In this document: positions 1 to 7,048 of the stretch, piece after piece
Layout of the letters: the number at the start of each line of letters is the position of its first letter
How positions within the stretch are numbered: position 1 is the stretch's first letter
NCBI GenBank assembly: GCA_003695725.1
Contig: RFHX01000162.1
Coordinates: 1-17,281, forward strand
DNA from: Candidatus Schekmanbacteria bacterium
GTDB lineage: Bacteria > Schekmanbacteria > GWA2-38-11 > J061
Length of the DNA: 17,281 bases
Direction: 5' to 3'
Made by a program: the position numbers and the translations under genes
Notes under the pieces: generated by a model
The model's database searches: none
What the model saw: the letters and a program-made list of their open reading frames with translations, nothing else
Told to the model about the DNA's origin: nothing

Positions 1-103
1 ATGGCTCAGACAATTCCTTCTCATTAAGATGGGAAGTTGATACTGAGTCAATTTTCAGTAAAGGTTGCAGACAATGCCACAACAATGTCGACAATTGAGG
101 AAG

Positions 104-132
104 AAGGGGTCAAGTCTGCTTTTGGCTTTTCT
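104..132 (+). repeat. Left copy of a 29-bp inverted repeat (REP/RAYT-like end)
   Basis: This copy begins AAGGGGTCAAGTCTGC and continues through a T-rich half ending in CTTTTCT. It matches the reverse complement of 820-848 perfectly over 29 bp. With a 2-nt gap (an extra CT here) the match extends through ATTG to 138. The GGGGTCAAGTCT core resembles the GGGGTCA(A/G)GTCT repeats that I recall near REP-associated tyrosine transposases (Y1_Tnp/RAYT) in many bacterial genomes. That family assignment comes from memory and is an inference; the repeat itself is directly visible. No transposase frame lies in the window. Confidence 0.8.
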
Positions 133-200
133 CTATTGTTCCATCTATTCAGCCAAAAATCGGTGCCAATAAATTAAAAGGTACATAGAAGAACGTAAAT

Positions 201-284
201 TGCCGAAGGGGGGACTCGAACCCCCAAGGGATTGCTCCCACTAGACCCTGAACCTAGCGTGTTTGCCAATTTCACCACTTCGGC
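201..284 (-). tRNA. tRNA-Leu (anticodon CAG)
   Basis: Read on the minus strand, the gene starts GCCGAAG at 284 and closes with CTTCGGC plus discriminator A at 201, giving a perfect 7-bp acceptor stem. The D-arm region is followed by an anticodon stem CTAGG/TCTAG with loop TTCAGGG, so the anticodon is CAG (reads CUG). The long variable arm (GGGAG...) is class II, as expected for leucine. The T arm is GGGGG TTCGAGT CCCCC. CCA is not encoded, so it must be added by the nucleotidyltransferase. The gene lies inside the inverted-repeat pair at 104-132 and 820-848. Confidence 0.95.
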
Positions 285-310
285 ATTAATCTTTCATTGA
301 TTGCATAGAA

Positions 311-339
311 AAGGTAAAGATTTTTTTCTTCTTTGTCAA
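311..339 (-). promoter_or_regulatory. Likely sigma-70 promoter of tRNA-Leu
   Basis: On the minus strand a perfect TTGACA -35 box (339-334) is followed after 17 nt by TACCTT (316-311). This -10 keeps the first T, the A and the last T of TATAAT. Transcription would start near 303, giving a 5' leader of roughly 20 nt before the tRNA at 284. The assignment rests on box match, spacing and position only. Confidence 0.5.
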
Positions 340-398
340 CATCAGGTTCAAATAGATTTTGAGAAATTCAAAATAAACCTTTTTAATTTCTAAGTTTA

Positions 399-645
399 TT
401 ACAGCCAAATCTCCAATCTTAGCTCTGCTGGAGATGACACAATAATATTATGCAGTCCTAAATATCCGACTTCGAATAGAAAACCCAAACTGTCCTTCAA
501 AGTATGTCTTACAAGTACAAGAATTTGATTTATTCTACCTATCCTTCTTTTTAAAAAAAAGCCGAAAGCGTTGTGAAGCAAAAAGTTCCCTTTCCGAGGA
601 AGATTCCAATAAATCTGACGAGTTTAGAGTTTCAGCAAACAGATC
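399..645 (-). pseudogene. Probable decayed protein-gene fragment, possibly the N-terminus of an ABC1/UbiB-type protein
   Basis: On the minus strand two short overlapping frames look coding-like. One (about 645-538, stop at 537-535) reads DLFAETLNSSDLLESSSERE and on through QRFRLFFKKK. The other (stop at 401-399; its first possible start is TTG at 581) reads RRIGRINQILVLVRHTLKDS and, after GYLGLHN, SPAELRLEIW. They overlap at a T/A homopolymer near 545-560, as a frameshift would produce. The stretch RINQILVLVRH...LGFL...SPAELRLE resembles the start of ABC1/UbiB-like kinases (a basic R-x-x-Q-I helix, then a SPAERLRLALEEL-type helix). The resemblance is weak and the kinase core is absent. It could also be chance open sequence. 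No ribosome-binding site is evident. Confidence 0.22.
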
Positions 646-819
646 TTTTTAGAGAAATAGGCGTTAGCTTTGTAATACCTCAAAATAACTATTTTATATT
701 TTAATCAAATAAAGTTGTTCCTCTGCTAACCTCAAAATCAATACTGTTGTGCAATGGATATAAAAAGGAAAAGAAAAAATTAACAGCATAACTATTTGAT
801 AATATTGAGAAAAAGCAAT

Positions 820-848
820 AGAAAAGCCAAAAGCAGACTTGACCCCTT
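820..848 (-). repeat. Right copy of the 29-bp inverted repeat
   Basis: This is the perfect reverse-complement partner of 104-132, ending on the plus strand in GACTTGACCCCTT. It stops one base short of the TAA stop (850-852, read on the minus strand) of the MacB-type permease, so that gene runs straight into the repeat. The two copies face each other across about 690 bp that hold tRNA-Leu and a probable pseudogene. The pair could be the ends of a non-autonomous element, two independent REP insertions, or the ends of an element that lost its transposase. The sequence alone does not decide between these. Confidence 0.8.
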
Positions 849-849
849 T

Positions 850-2076
850 TTACTCATATCGGAGGGCGTCGATAGGATTCAGACTCGAAGCCCGCTTTGC
901 AGGGTAAAACCCAAAGAATATCCCCACTCCTGCGGAAAAACCAAAGGCAAGAATAATCGCAAAGGGAGAAATTATTGTAGGCCAATCAAAATAGTTGGAT
1001 ACTCCCACTGAAATTGCAATTCCAAAGATAGTTCCTATTACTCCGCCAATAAATGAAAGTACAACAGATTCCATCAAAAATTGCAAAAGTATATCGCGCT
1101 GTTTAGCTCCTATTGCCATTCTTATTCCTATTTCACGAGTGCGCTCGGTAACTGAAACAAGCATTATGTTCATTATTCCGATACCGCCAACGAGCAAAGA
1201 TATAGATGCAATAGCTCCTAACAAAATCGATGATATATTCGCAGCTTTTGTTGCAATGCCAGTCATTTCAGCAAAGTTCATCACCAAGAAATCGGGTTCT
1301 TTATTTTTCCCAATGTTGTGCCTTTGGAGCAAGAGATTATTGATCTGTTCCTCTGCATCATCGACTTTATTCTGCGATACAGCTTTTACCATTATCAAGT
1401 TGATAACCCCGGGCAGTAAGGAGCCAAAAACTCTCTGTTGCGCCGTAGTCAAAGGAATATAGATTATGTCATCTTGGTCCTGCCCCATCAAGGATTGTCC
1501 CTTCATTTTAAGTGTTCCTATAACCTTAAAAAGGACACGATTTATTCTAATTGTCTTGCCCACAGGATTTTCGCCAAAAAAAAGATTATCAGCAACAGTT
1601 TTACCGATGACGCATCTTTTCGTTGCTCCTTCCACATCTGCATAAGTGAAAAACTTGCCTTCATCGATTTCCCATTCACGAATGGCAAAGATTTCTGGGA
1701 AGGTTCCCATTACTATCGTATTCCAATTTTCATTTCCATAAACTACCTGCGCCGTTCCCCTTACAATTGGCGCAACCATCTTGACAGCTGAACATTCTTC
1801 ACCAATCGCAATGGCATCATCCAAAGTCAAAGAAAGATGGGTCCCCATTCCCATTCTTGTGCCACCGCTCGTTCGCGATCCCGGCCGCACCATCAAAAGA
1901 TTTGAACCTATGCTTTCAATGGATTCAGCAAGTTTGGCTTTTGCACCGTTTCCTATTACGATCATAGCGATGACGGCACAAACACCTATTATGATTCCAA
2001 GAATTGTCAAAAAAGAGCGAACTTTATTTACCATCAACGCTCTCAAAGCAACCTTTATATTTACCCACAAATCCAT
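850..2076 (-). CDS. macB: MacB-type ABC transporter permease (split MacB, membrane half)
   Basis: This 408-residue inner-membrane protein has the MacB/FtsX fold. There is one N-terminal membrane helix (about residues 20-42, FLTILGIIIGVCAVIAMIVI) and a large periplasmic domain (about 45-280). Three C-terminal helices lie at roughly 284-312, 335-362 and 372-397. The signature TERTREIGIRMAIGA after the second helix and the ending NPIDALRYE are diagnostic for the family. It would transmit ATPase movements to the periplasmic adaptor (mechanotransmission) to expel peptides, lipids or drugs through a TolC-like channel; the substrate cannot be read from sequence. In E. coli MacB the ATPase is fused, whereas here it is a separate gene 5 nt upstream. 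The start is ATG, with GGGGAG about 13 nt upstream, inside the end of the ATPase gene. The stop abuts the inverted repeat at 820-848. Confidence 0.9.
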   Translation of the reverse strand: MDLWVNIKVALRALMVNKVRSFLTILGIIIGVCAVIAMIVIGNGAKAKLAESIESIGSNLLMVRPGSRTSGGTRMGMGTHLSLTLDDAIAIGEECSAVKMVAPIVRGTAQVVYGNENWNTIVMGTFPEIFAIREWEIDEGKFFTYADVEGATKRCVIGKTVADNLFFGENPVGKTIRINRVLFKVIGTLKMKGQSLMGQDQDDIIYIPLTTAQQRVFGSLLPGVINLIMVKAVSQNKVDDAEEQINNLLLQRHNIGKNKEPDFLVMNFAEMTGIATKAANISSILLGAIASISLLVGGIGIMNIMLVSVTERTREIGIRMAIGAKQRDILLQFLMESVVLSFIGGVIGTIFGIAISVGVSNYFDWPTIISPFAIILAFGFSAGVGIFFGFYPAKRASSLNPIDALRYE

Positions 2077-2081
2077 TTTTT

Positions 2082-2801
2082 TTAGTCATCTCCCCACAAA
2101 ACTGTTCCTTCCTCTTTAACCCGAGCTCCTTCATCTGAAATTATTTTTCCATCACTAAAAACAATCCTTCTTTGAGCATATGCGGCAATATCTGATTCAT
2201 GCGTCACCATTACGATAGTTATTCCTTTATCTTTGTTCAAAGATGTAAATATTTCCATTATTTCTCTACTTGTTTTTGTGTCGAGATTTCCTGTTGGCTC
2301 ATCAGCAAGAATAAGCGATGGATTATTGACTAATGCCCTTGCAATAGCAACTCTTTGTTGTTGACCTCCTGAAAGTTGATTGGAAAAATGAAAAGCCCTT
2401 TTCTCTATTCCCATATCTTGAAGAGCTTTCAATGCCCGCGCTCTTCTTTCCTTTGAAGAAATTCCGCTATAAATCAAAGGGAGTTCAACATTTTCTACTG
2501 CAGTGGTTCTGCTCAACAAATTGAAACCTTGAAACACAAAACCGATTCTTTTGTTTCTAAGTTCTGCCAATTCATTGGGAGATAGTCGACTTGTGTCTTT
2601 TCCCTCAAAATAGAATTTGCCTTCTGTTGGCACATCCAGACATCCAAGGATATTCATAAAAGTGGATTTGCCAGAACCGGAAGCTCCTAAAATCGCAACA
2701 AATTCACCCTTATCGACTCCTAAATCTATTCCATTCAATGCCCAAACATATTCGTCGCCAACAGGATATGCTTTTTTTAGATTCTTAACCTCTATAAACA
2801 T
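2082..2801 (-). CDS. MacB/LolD-type ABC transporter ATPase
   Basis: This 239-residue cytoplasmic nucleotide-binding protein powers the neighbouring permease. All ABC motifs are visible: Walker A GASGSGKST (39-47), Q-loop Gln91, signature LSGGQ (143-147, followed by QQRVAIARAL), Walker B LILADE (163-168) and switch His201 in VTHE. The GNLDTKT stretch after Walker B is typical of the MacB/LolD/FtsE group. The middle gene of three, it starts 28 nt after the adaptor stop and ends 5 nt before the permease start, so the three are surely co-transcribed. The start ATG at 2799-2801 has only a weak purine run (GGAAAAA) upstream. The C-terminus (VKEEGTVLWGDD) has a few residues beyond the usual family end. 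Confidence 0.93.
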   Translation of the reverse strand: MFIEVKNLKKAYPVGDEYVWALNGIDLGVDKGEFVAILGASGSGKSTFMNILGCLDVPTEGKFYFEGKDTSRLSPNELAELRNKRIGFVFQGFNLLSRTTAVENVELPLIYSGISSKERRARALKALQDMGIEKRAFHFSNQLSGGQQQRVAIARALVNNPSLILADEPTGNLDTKTSREIMEIFTSLNKDKGITIVMVTHESDIAAYAQRRIVFSDGKIISDEGARVKEEGTVLWGDD

Positions 2802-2829
2802 CGATTGTTTTTCCGATTAAATTCAGCGC

Positions 2830-3981
2830 TCAATCTTCATAGATGGCATCTATTACCAGTTTATCGCCTTCTGATATTTCGCCTTCTACAAGCTCTGTAT
2901 ATTGGCTGTTGCTGATACCTGTCTTTACTTCAACCCTTTTTATTTCCCTTTCTGATACAAGTTTCCAAACTCCTCTCGAAATATATTTCTTATAATTTTC
3001 ATTTCGTCTCATCTTTTCCTTTTCTTCACGAGGCATAAACCTCAAAGCGGCATTCGGTATTCTCAACACATTATCTTTTACACCGGTAGTTATGTTTACA
3101 TTCGCTGTCATCCCGGGTTTTAAAATCAAGTCCGAATTATCAACATCTATAATTACTACATAAGTGACTACATTCTGCACTGTTTGAGGAGAAATCCTTA
3201 TCTGCGATACTTTACCATTGAAGACTCTGTCTGGATAAGCATCAACAGTAAACTCTACATCTTCCCCAACTTTGACTCTCCCAATATCTGCCTCATCAAC
3301 ATTTGTTTCAATCTGCATAACAGAAAGGTCCTTTGCCGCAAGAAAAAGAGTGGGAGTTTGAAGGCTTGCCACAATGGTTTGTCCCACATCGACATTTCTC
3401 GATACGATTATTCCGTCAACTGGTGAAATGATATTTGTATATTTTAGGTTTGTTTCTGCTTCTTCAAGATTAGCTTTTTGCTGTTCAACTTGAGCACGCG
3501 AAACTTCAACTTGGGCAAGGGCAGAATCATATGCATTTTGTGCCGAATCGAGTTCCTGATCTGATGCAAAACCGGCTTCATTGAGGGCTTTTATCCTCTT
3601 GAGCTTGAGCTCAGCATCTCTCAAAAGCACTTCGTTTTTTTCAAGATTATTCTTTGCAAGCCGCAGATTGTATCTTGCCTGATCAACACGCGCCTGAAAA
3701 AGCTGTGGGTCAATTTTTGCAAGAAGCTGTCCCTTCTTGACCCTGCTGTTATAATCGACATAAATTTCACTAACCTTTCCTGACACTTGACTTCCAATTA
3801 TTACCAATGCTTTGGGATTCACAGTGCCTGTTGCAGTTACTTTTTGGATGATTTTTCCACGCGTTACAGGCGCCGTAATATACTCTACATTGTATTCCTT
3901 CGGCGGCTTAAAAAAATAATAAGCGCCTACTAGTACTGCTAAGGCAATAATCAAACTGAACAAAAGCGTTTTCCTTTTCAT
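2830..3981 (-). CDS. macA: MacA-like periplasmic adaptor (HlyD/RND-type membrane fusion protein)
   Basis: This roughly 383-residue adaptor is anchored by one N-terminal helix (about residues 6-25, basic MKRK in front) with no lipobox Cys. The order is the membrane-fusion family's. A first beta/lipoyl half (about 45-95) contains IIGSQVSGKVSEIYVDYNSR. A long alpha-helical hairpin (about 96-182, rich in Ala, Gln, Glu, Leu) follows, then the second lipoyl half IISPVDGIIVSRNVDVGQTI, the beta-barrel and the membrane-proximal domain. It would bridge the inner-membrane MacB complex to an outer-membrane TolC-like duct; no TolC gene is in the window. ATG at 3981 sits 10 nt after AGGAG (3992-3996 on the plus strand). 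A TTG one codon upstream (3984) is 7 nt from it and could be used instead. First gene of the exporter operon. Confidence 0.9.
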   Translation of the reverse strand: MKRKTLLFSLIIALAVLVGAYYFFKPPKEYNVEYITAPVTRGKIIQKVTATGTVNPKALVIIGSQVSGKVSEIYVDYNSRVKKGQLLAKIDPQLFQARVDQARYNLRLAKNNLEKNEVLLRDAELKLKRIKALNEAGFASDQELDSAQNAYDSALAQVEVSRAQVEQQKANLEEAETNLKYTNIISPVDGIIVSRNVDVGQTIVASLQTPTLFLAAKDLSVMQIETNVDEADIGRVKVGEDVEFTVDAYPDRVFNGKVSQIRISPQTVQNVVTYVVIIDVDNSDLILKPGMTANVNITTGVKDNVLRIPNAALRFMPREEKEKMRRNENYKKYISRGVWKLVSEREIKRVEVKTGISNSQYTELVEGEISEGDKLVIDAIYED

Positions 3982-3984
3982 CAA

Positions 3985-4306
3985 TTAAAATCTCCTAATC
4001 ATTAAAAAATGCAAATAAATAATTTTAACAACAATCCGAAAATGCAATATTCATCTGCTTAAACAAAAAATTATACGAAAAATCAAGCAGTTTTAAGGTG
4101 AAGCTATTTCCCCTCAAATGAGCGCTCACTTCCATCAATAGAAGAATCTTTTTTGAGATTTTTAATACATCTGTGAGTCAGGCCTTCATCAAGGTCAAAT
4201 GATGAATCTCTTCATAGCGAAATCAACTCTTCAATCACATCGGATAATTACTTTCATAGGTGGAATCAAGATTTAGACAATCAAAAAAAGTTATGGTAAA
4301 AGAAGA
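3985..4306. other. Intergenic region upstream of the exporter operon and downstream of ktrA
   Basis: About 320 nt without a gene. On the minus strand a perfect TATAAT occurs at 4075-4070, 86 nt before the adaptor start, a candidate -10 for macA. Its -35 is poor (TTAAAA at 15-nt spacing), so the call is weak. An inverted repeat TTCATCA-8 nt-TGATGAA lies at 4185-4206. It lacks a T-run on either side, so it is not a terminator, but it might be an operator. I see no terminator after ktrA (stop at 4307). Confidence 0.4.
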
Positions 4307-4960
4307 TTATAGTTTTTTCAATTTATCAAGGTCTTCATCTCTACCAAGAAGTATAAGAATATCGCTGTCTTTAATAACAAAGGATGCAGGAGGGATAAGA
4401 TTAAACCTTTCAGGGACAACTTCTTTGATGGCAATTATCTGCACATTATACTTAGCCCTTACATCGAGCTCCTTTATACTTTTGCCTATGAATGCTTTTG
4501 GAGCTCCAAGCTCAATCACACTATAACCCGTTGCAAGCTCCAAACTGTCAAGCACTCCGGGAAAACTTAAACTGTTGGCGACATTGATTCCCATATCCCT
4601 TTCAGGGAATAGGACCTGCTTTGCGCCAATTAGAGAGACGACTTTCCCATGTGCTTCATTCTGCACGCGTACGACTATCTCTTTACAGCCAAGTTCCTTC
4701 AAGTAAAGAGTTGTCAAGATGCTTTTGCTCAAATCACTTCCAATTGTCAGCACGACGACATCCATCTTGTTTAGTTCAAGGCCTTCAAGGACTTCTTTGT
4801 TGCTGGCATCAGCAACGATGGCATGAGATACTTCATCCTTTATGCTTTCAATTTTAGTCCTGTTGTAATCGATTACTGTCACTTCACAGCCATTCTTCAT
4901 AAGCTGAAGCGCAGCATGATATCCAAAATCACTCAATCCTATAACTGCAATGTGTCTCAT
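4307..4960 (-). CDS. ktrA: Potassium channel regulatory subunit, KtrA/TrkA family (RCK domains)
   Basis: This 217-residue soluble protein has an RCK_N Rossmann domain (1 to about 130) followed by RCK_C (about 140-217). In this family an octameric ring binds nucleotides and gates the partner membrane subunit. Hallmarks are the dinucleotide turn IGLSDFG (G8, G13), Asp31 at the end of beta-2 (TVID) for ribose binding, the LLLKELG-like stretch TLYLKELGC, and FPERDMG near residue 140. The length matches Bacillus KtrA (about 222 aa). The middle Gly of the GxGxxG turn is Ser10, an uncommon replacement. The gene follows ktrB by 12 nt, the expected transporter-regulator pairing. It starts at ATG with AGGG about 10 nt upstream, overlapping the ktrB stop. 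Confidence 0.92.
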   Translation of the reverse strand: MRHIAVIGLSDFGYHAALQLMKNGCEVTVIDYNRTKIESIKDEVSHAIVADASNKEVLEGLELNKMDVVVLTIGSDLSKSILTTLYLKELGCKEIVVRVQNEAHGKVVSLIGAKQVLFPERDMGINVANSLSFPGVLDSLELATGYSVIELGAPKAFIGKSIKELDVRAKYNVQIIAIKEVVPERFNLIPPASFVIKDSDILILLGRDEDLDKLKKL

Positions 4961-4972
4961 CTCTCTAAATCC

Positions 4973-6319
4973 CTATCCAATCATAACATCTTCGTCAGGG
5001 TAAGATATCTTAGACCTTTTAACTCTCTCACTTAAAACAACGGCAAGAGTTAGAGGACCTATCCTTCCCAAAAACATTGTCAATATTATTAACAGTTTCC
5101 CTGCGTATGTCAATTGCGGAGTGATGCCCACCGACAAACCTACTGTGCCAAAGGCGCTGACAGTCTCAAAAAAAACATCAAATATCCGCCCTTCACTTCC
5201 ACGATGCGGAATACCGCCATACTCCGAGATCGTAACAAGCATAGTAATAATGACAATCAGGACCATCCCCAATATTACGAGAGTCAAAACCTTATTGATG
5301 GATGATTGTTTTATTCGCCTTTCATACAAAAGCACAGAATCTTCCCCGCGAATCTTCGAAATAGCTGAAAAAAGAAGAATCCCGAAAGAAGTGGTTTTTA
5401 TGCCTCCTCCTGTAGAGCCCGGTGATGCACCAATAAACATCAATATTACAAACAAAAAAAGAGTGGAATCAGTCAAAGATGACATGTCAACTGTATTGAA
5501 TCCTGCAGTGCGCGGTGTTATCGATTGAAACAAAGATAAAAGAACTTTGTCATAGAAAGGCAAACCTTTCAAAACATTTGACCATTCAAAAACCATAAAT
5601 CCCATAAAGCCAATTATTAGAAGCCAAAGCGTAATTGTCAGTACGAGTTTTGTATGAAGCGAAAATTTCCTAAATCTGAAGTCTTTCAATGAAACAATCT
5701 TCTCATAAAGTTCATAAATTACAAAAAAACCAATTCCTCCAAGAAAAATAAGAGCGCATATTACAACATTTATGATTGGGTCGAACCGGTAAGAGATAAA
5801 GCTCTCTTTAAATAAACTGAAACCTGCATTACAGAAAGCTGAAATAGAATGAAAGAATGAATACCAAAGGGCATCAAAAAAAGGGTAATCACTCTGCCAT
5901 CTCAAAAAAAGAAGGATAGCGCCTGCAAGCTCTATTATAGCTGTGTATATCGCAATAGTCTTCAACACACCTCCAATCTTGACTTTACTGCCGGGCGTAT
6001 AACTCATTCTTGAAACTTCTCTCATCTCATAGTTTGCCCTCTGCCCAAAGGCAAAGATATATACAGCAGAAAATGTTACTATTCCCAATCCACCTGCCTG
6101 AATAAGAAGAAGAATCACAAGCTGACTAATAAATGGGAAGTCTGCGCCAGTATTCAATACCACAAGGCCTGTCACACATGATGCCGATGTAGCAGTAAAT
6201 AAGCTGTCAACAAACGATATATCTTTGCCAAAGGAATTTGTCAGAAAAAAGAGCGAAAGGGTCCCTATTCCTATGAGGAAAATAAAAAAAATTATTATTA
6301 TTCTTGAAGGTGTCAGCAT
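4973..6319 (-). CDS. ktrB: Potassium uptake transporter membrane subunit, KtrB/TrkH family
   Basis: This integral membrane protein of about 448 residues (454 from the upstream TTG) conducts K+ (Na+-linked in Ktr systems). It has four repeated membrane-pore-membrane units. In numbering from the TTG, the four filter glycines lie in VTGL (55-58), CNAGF (169-173), RTAGF (276-280) and GTVGL (397-401). The gating loop IGASPGSTGGGIKTT (302-316) of the third repeat is glycine-rich as in Ktr/Trk. The C-terminal ISYPDEDVMIG matches the KtrB tail, which packs into the dimer interface. The longest frame begins with TTG at 6337 with no Shine-Dalgarno; I prefer ATG at 6319 (MLTPSR...). It lies upstream of, and is co-transcribed with, ktrA, and diverges from the HNH gene. 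Confidence 0.92.
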   Translation of the reverse strand: MLTPSRIIIIFFIFLIGIGTLSLFFLTNSFGKDISFVDSLFTATSASCVTGLVVLNTGADFPFISQLVILLLIQAGGLGIVTFSAVYIFAFGQRANYEMREVSRMSYTPGSKVKIGGVLKTIAIYTAIIELAGAILLFLRWQSDYPFFDALWYSFFHSISAFCNAGFSLFKESFISYRFDPIINVVICALIFLGGIGFFVIYELYEKIVSLKDFRFRKFSLHTKLVLTITLWLLIIGFMGFMVFEWSNVLKGLPFYDKVLLSLFQSITPRTAGFNTVDMSSLTDSTLFLFVILMFIGASPGSTGGGIKTTSFGILLFSAISKIRGEDSVLLYERRIKQSSINKVLTLVILGMVLIVIITMLVTISEYGGIPHRGSEGRIFDVFFETVSAFGTVGLSVGITPQLTYAGKLLIILTMFLGRIGPLTLAVVLSERVKRSKISYPDEDVMIG

Positions 6320-6496
6320 AGTTTTTCTATTTTCCAATAATTTTTAAAAATGCACTTTTATATCTTGCATCTTGTATTTATGTCAATCAAGCAAAAATAA
6401 ATTAATTCTATAAAGAGAGATATGGTGGCTTTACCTTTGCATCTATACTTTTTACTGCTTGCCAAGAAAATGCTTTTTTGCTATTTATTGAGGCTT

Positions 6497-7039
6497 ATGG
6501 ACAGCGGCGTTTACAAATATTTTAAGAATTCTTCTGTGCTTGTGCTTAATGCAAGCTATGAAGTCATCAACATCTGCAACATCAAAAGAGCAATTATTAT
6601 GATATTAAAGGGTGTTGCAGTAGCAGAAGAAAATACTGACAGATATTATCATTCTCCATCTTTCAAAATTCCTGTTCCCTCTGTGATTAGAATAAACAGA
6701 TATGTAAGGATAAAATATCAGCTTGTATCCTTTACAAGAAAAAACATTTTTCTAAGGGATAATTTTACCTGCTATTACTGCAACAAAAAATTCAAGCCGA
6801 AGGATTTAACCCTTGACCATGTTCTGCCAAAATCGAAAGGCGGATGGAACAACTGGGATAATATCGTAACTGCCTGCATTCCCTGCAACAAGAAAAAAGG
6901 CAATCGCACACCTGAAGAAGCCAATATGAAGTTGAGAAAAAAACCAAAAGAGCCCACAATTCCCATATATATTCAAATCATCAGAAATCTTTCAGCTTCA
7001 AAACAGCAATGGAACAAATACCTTTTTCTCGATAACTAA
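6497..7039 (+). CDS. HNH endonuclease-family protein
   Basis: A protein of about 180 residues. The N-terminal part, VLVLNASYEVINICNIKRAI, is the conserved opening of a widespread bacterial HNH family of unknown physiological role. The C-terminal part is an HNH/zinc module: CYYC (C-x2-C), then LDHVLPKSKGG with the catalytic DH, then N-x-V-x-AC-x2-CN-x3-KGN, which supplies the second Cys pair and the final Asn in place of His. Metal-ion nuclease chemistry is expected. The open frame extends to ATG at 6422, but the extra 25 residues are hydrophobic and absent from relatives as I know them. ATG at 6497 has GAGG close upstream (3-nt spacing). It is first of a plus-strand group; the next gene begins 9 nt after its stop. 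There is no methylase or other restriction partner nearby. Confidence 0.8.
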   Translation: MDSGVYKYFKNSSVLVLNASYEVINICNIKRAIIMILKGVAVAEENTDRYYHSPSFKIPVPSVIRINRYVRIKYQLVSFTRKNIFLRDNFTCYYCNKKFKPKDLTLDHVLPKSKGGWNNWDNIVTACIPCNKKKGNRTPEEANMKLRKKPKEPTIPIYIQIIRNLSASKQQWNKYLFLDN

Positions 7040-7048
7040 AATCTTGCC

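Larger units (their letters stand above)
285..849. other. Gene-poor stretch between tRNA-Leu and the exporter operon
   Basis: Beyond the tRNA-Leu promoter (311-339), the possible pseudogene (399-645) and the right inverted repeat (820-848), I see nothing convincing here. Stops occur in all frames and the stretch is very A/T-rich from 680 to 815. It acts as the region downstream of the minus-strand exporter operon, but no GC-rich hairpin followed by a T-run marks a classical terminator. Confidence 0.6.

Noticed and set aside
3-98. Open frame entering from the window edge (ends CRQCHNNVDN, stop TGA at 96-98)
   Set aside because: Only 31 codons are visible, there is no family resemblance, and competing frames are equally open. 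It could be the tail of an upstream gene but cannot be supported.
995-1462. Plus-strand frame of 155 codons inside the MacB-type permease
   Set aside because: It is antisense to a well-conserved FtsX-type membrane domain and its composition mirrors that gene.
4185-4206. Inverted repeat TTCATCA/TGATGAA as a terminator of ktrA
   Set aside because: No T-run follows on the minus strand, and it lies about 100 nt beyond the stop. At best it is an operator-like dyad.
6422-6496. N-terminal 25-residue hydrophobic extension of the HNH protein as a signal peptide
   Set aside because: The extension is not seen in family members as I know them, has no positive start or cleavage site, and an internal ATG fits the family start.
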